A stretch of DNA of 26,023 bases from JAICTV01 sp035634055 (GTDB lineage Bacteria; Planctomycetota; Phycisphaerae; Tepidisphaerales; Tepidisphaeraceae), in contig DASQDR010000211.1 in the NCBI GenBank assembly GCA_035634055.1, positions 1 through 26,023 on the forward strand, read 5' to 3'. Under the pieces are notes generated by a model. It saw nothing but the letters and a program-made list of their open reading frames with translations, was not told the DNA's origin and did not search any database. Of the stretch, positions 23,927 to 26,023 are shown piece after piece (the first letter of the stretch is position 1; each line of letters starts with the position of its first letter). Both the position numbers and the translations under genes were made by a program.

Positions 23927-24066
23927 GCGATGGATCGGGAAATGGTAGGAACCTTCAGCGAATCGTCACCTGGTGCGCATTGTCGCACCCGGCGCCGCTC
24001 GCGGCTCCGGCGGGGTGCCCCGGCGGTCCGCGGGGGGAACCTGGTTGGGTCGGCGGTGGGCCGCCC

Positions 24067-26023
24067 TCAGTGCTTCACCACCAGGCTCTCCTGTCCCTCG
24101 ACGTAGCGCGTTTGCGCCAGCCAGTCTTCCTCGACCAGCGGGTTGCTGTACTCGTACGGCCCGTGGTGGATGATCGGAGTCTTCGCGAAGTTCCCGTGCG
24201 GCGGGGGGCTGGGGGTGTCGTTCCATTCCAGGGTGGTCGCCTCCCACGGGTTGGCCGGCGCCTTGGCGCCCCAGAACCAGGAGCCCAGGAAGTTGATCAC
24301 GAACGGGATCTGGCTCAGCCCCAGCGCGAACGCGCACATGCTGATGAAGATGTTCATGTCCTGGAAATGGGCGAAGGTGCCGTAGTTGCGGTAGTCGGCG
24401 ACGCGCCGCGGGAACCCGCCGATCCCCAGGATGTGCATGGCGAAGAACGTCCCGTTGAAGAAGACGAAGGTGAGCCAGAAGTGAATCTTGCCCATCGTCT
24501 CGCTCATCATCCGCCCGAACATCTTGGGGTACCAGAAGTAGATGGCCGCGAAGATGCCGAACATCGACCCGCCGAACAGCACGTAGTGGATGTGCGCGAC
24601 GATGAAGTAGGTGTCGTGGATGTGGACGTCGATGGCGGTCGACGCCATGAAGATCCCGCTCAGCCCGCCGATGACAAACATCGCCACGAACGCGATGGCG
24701 TTCCACATCGCCGCGGTGAAGCGGATGTTGCCGCCCCAGAGGGTGCCCAGCCAGTTGAACGTTTTGATGGCGCTGGGGACCGCGATGAAGATGGTGCTGA
24801 CGGCGAAGGTGGTCCCGAGCGAGGGGTTCATGCCGCTCTGGAACATGTGGTGCGCCCAGACGATGAACCCGAGGAAGGCGATGCCCGCCATGGCGTAGAC
24901 CATCGGGCGGTAGCCGAAGATCGGCTTGCGGGCGAAGACGCTGAGGATGTCGCTGACCATCCCCATCGCCGGCAAGATCATGATGTAGACGGCCGGGTGG
25001 CTGTAGAACCAGAACAGGTGCTGGTGGAGCAGCACGTACCCGCCGCCGGAGTTGGTCCCCACGCCGCCGAAGCCGACGCCCTGGTCGATCCAGCCGTAGG
25101 GGGTGAAGAAGCTGGTCATGCGCACGGCCGAGCCGGCGACGGCGGCGCCGACGTGCTGGTGCTCGAGAAGGTTCATCAGCAGCGTGCTGGCCAGGACGGG
25201 CGTCGCCAGCAGCACCAGGATCGAGGTGATGAACAGGCTCCAGACGCTCAGCGGCAGGCGGAACATCGTCATGCCCGGGGCGCGGAGCTTGATGATCGTG
25301 GTCAGGTAGTTCACCGCGCCCATCAGGCTGGAGAACCCGAGGAAGAAGAGGCTGAGGAACCAGCAGCTCTGCCCGTCCCAAGCGACGTGCTGCACGGCGC
25401 GGACGCTGACCACCGCCGCCACCAGCGACAGCACGATCGACACCGCGGCGTTGACCGCCTTGTTGCCGAGATCCACGTAGTACGCGCAGATGTAGGCGTA
25501 GAACAAAAACGCGGCCAGCAGGTTGACCGCGATCGGCAGGGCGGGCCAGGTGCTGCCGGGGATGCGGAAGAGGTTGGCGGAGAACGCGCCGACGCCGCCG
25601 TTCTGGGACAGGGCGCTGAGCGGCGGATAGCTGGTCCACCCCGCGGCCGCCGCGCCGCCGGCGAGGTGGAAGCCGGCGAGCATGATCGCCCCCGCCGGCA
25701 GCGCCGACCAGAACGCCAGCCCGTTGAGGAACGGGAAGGCCATGTCCCCCGCCCCGATCTTCAGCGGGATGAGGTAGTTGCCGAAGGTGCCGACCAGCAG
25801 CGGGATGATCACGAAGAAGATCATGATCGTCGCGTGCATGGAGAAGACCATGGTGTAGAAGTCGGCCGGCATGGCGCCGCCCGCCCAGCCCATCATCTTG
25901 CCCAGGATCGGCACCGGGTGGGCCGGGTCGCTCGGCCAGGCGAGCTGCCAGCGGATCAGCATGGCCAGCAACCCGCCGATCACCATGAAGAACAGCCCCA
26001 TGAACAGGAACTGGATGCCGATG
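24067..26023 (-). CDS. ctaD: Cytochrome c oxidase subunit I, A2-type (CtaD), 5' end outside the window
   Basis: The visible 651 codons run to the right edge of the window, where the frame is still open and reads IGIQFLFMGLFF, an internal CtaD sequence, so the true start lies beyond. Landmarks: MHATIMIF with the first low-spin heme ligand, LHQHLFWFYSHPAVY (about 24985-25030) with the CuB His and the Tyr of the cross-linked pair, WAHHMFQSGM with two further CuB His, and HDTYFIVAHIHYVLFGG with the ligands of both hemes. YSHPAVY replaces the HPEVY of A1 oxidases; this is the defining mark of A2-type heme-copper oxidases. The C-terminus is soluble and ends LVVKH. It reduces oxygen to water with proton pumping. 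Subunit II is expected just upstream, outside the window. Confidence 0.95.
   Translation of the reverse strand, partial: IGIQFLFMGLFFMVIGGLLAMLIRWQLAWPSDPAHPVPILGKMMGWAGGAMPADFYTMVFSMHATIMIFFVIIPLLVGTFGNYLIPLKIGAGDMAFPFLNGLAFWSALPAGAIMLAGFHLAGGAAAAGWTSYPPLSALSQNGGVGAFSANLFRIPGSTWPALPIAVNLLAAFLFYAYICAYYVDLGNKAVNAAVSIVLSLVAAVVSVRAVQHVAWDGQSCWFLSLFFLGFSSLMGAVNYLTTIIKLRAPGMTMFRLPLSVWSLFITSILVLLATPVLASTLLMNLLEHQHVGAAVAGSAVRMTSFFTPYGWIDQGVGFGGVGTNSGGGYVLLHQHLFWFYSHPAVYIMILPAMGMVSDILSVFARKPIFGYRPMVYAMAGIAFLGFIVWAHHMFQSGMNPSLGTTFAVSTIFIAVPSAIKTFNWLGTLWGGNIRFTAAMWNAIAFVAMFVIGGLSGIFMASTAIDVHIHDTYFIVAHIHYVLFGGSMFGIFAAIYFWYPKMFGRMMSETMGKIHFWLTFVFFNGTFFAMHILGIGGFPRRVADYRNYGTFAHFQDMNIFISMCAFALGLSQIPFVINFLGSWFWGAKAPANPWEATTLEWNDTPSPPPHGNFAKTPIIHHGPYEYSNPLVEEDWLAQTRYVEGQESLVVKH

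Overview
This 26-kb window is very GC-rich, densely packed bacterial chromosome. Outer-membrane chemistry (LpxD), several lipoproteins, an A2-type cytochrome c oxidase operon with its own cupredoxin lipoprotein, a secreted GH39-like hydrolase, a GlyGly-rich Gfo/Idh/MocA oxidoreductase and many short interspersed palindromic repeats together suggest a Gram-negative planctomycete, perhaps class Phycisphaerae. That placement is inference from gene content and style; no rRNA is present to confirm it.

Layout. 1-7.8 kb, all on +: lpxD; a ParD/ParE-type toxin-antitoxin pair whose toxin carries two compensating frameshifts; a Gfo/Idh/MocA oxidoreductase; a small lipoprotein; a Rieske ferredoxin; a polyprenyl-phosphate-type GT2 glycosyltransferase; and a GT-C-like membrane protein with a palindromic element inserted in frame. 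7.8-12.4 kb, mostly on -: a TlyA-like methyltransferase without an S4 domain, flanked on both sides by copies of a 114-120 bp inverted-repeat element; a secreted GH39-like glycosidase; a repeat-filled intergenic stretch; and an XdhC-family protein. 12.5-19.3 kb: initiator tRNA-Met with promoter and a strong terminator, a YqgE/AlgH protein, a membrane zinc-ribbon protein, a double-ACT protein, Mrp/ApbC, an isolated nuoM and an RtcB ligase. 19.4-26 kb, all on -: a terminal oxidase cluster read as ctaD - ctaA - ctaB - cupredoxin lipoprotein - ctaE - ctaF, with ctaD cut by the right end of the window.

How genes work together. The oxidase cluster encodes catalytic subunits I, III and IV plus heme O/heme A synthesis and a putative copper protein, so it is a nearly complete module for an aerobic heme-copper oxidase (subunit II is probably just outside). 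The GT2 and GT-C-like proteins are adjacent and plausibly form a donor-maker/donor-user pair for lipid-linked sugars. Most other genes are housekeeping singletons.

I found no defence island, CRISPR array, prophage or biosynthetic cluster. The unusual material is in the repeats (four different families, one inside a coding region), the decayed or remodelled ParE, the many start codons that sit 6-12 nt after a -10-like hexamer (suggesting leaderless mRNAs), and motif departures in Mrp and NuoM.
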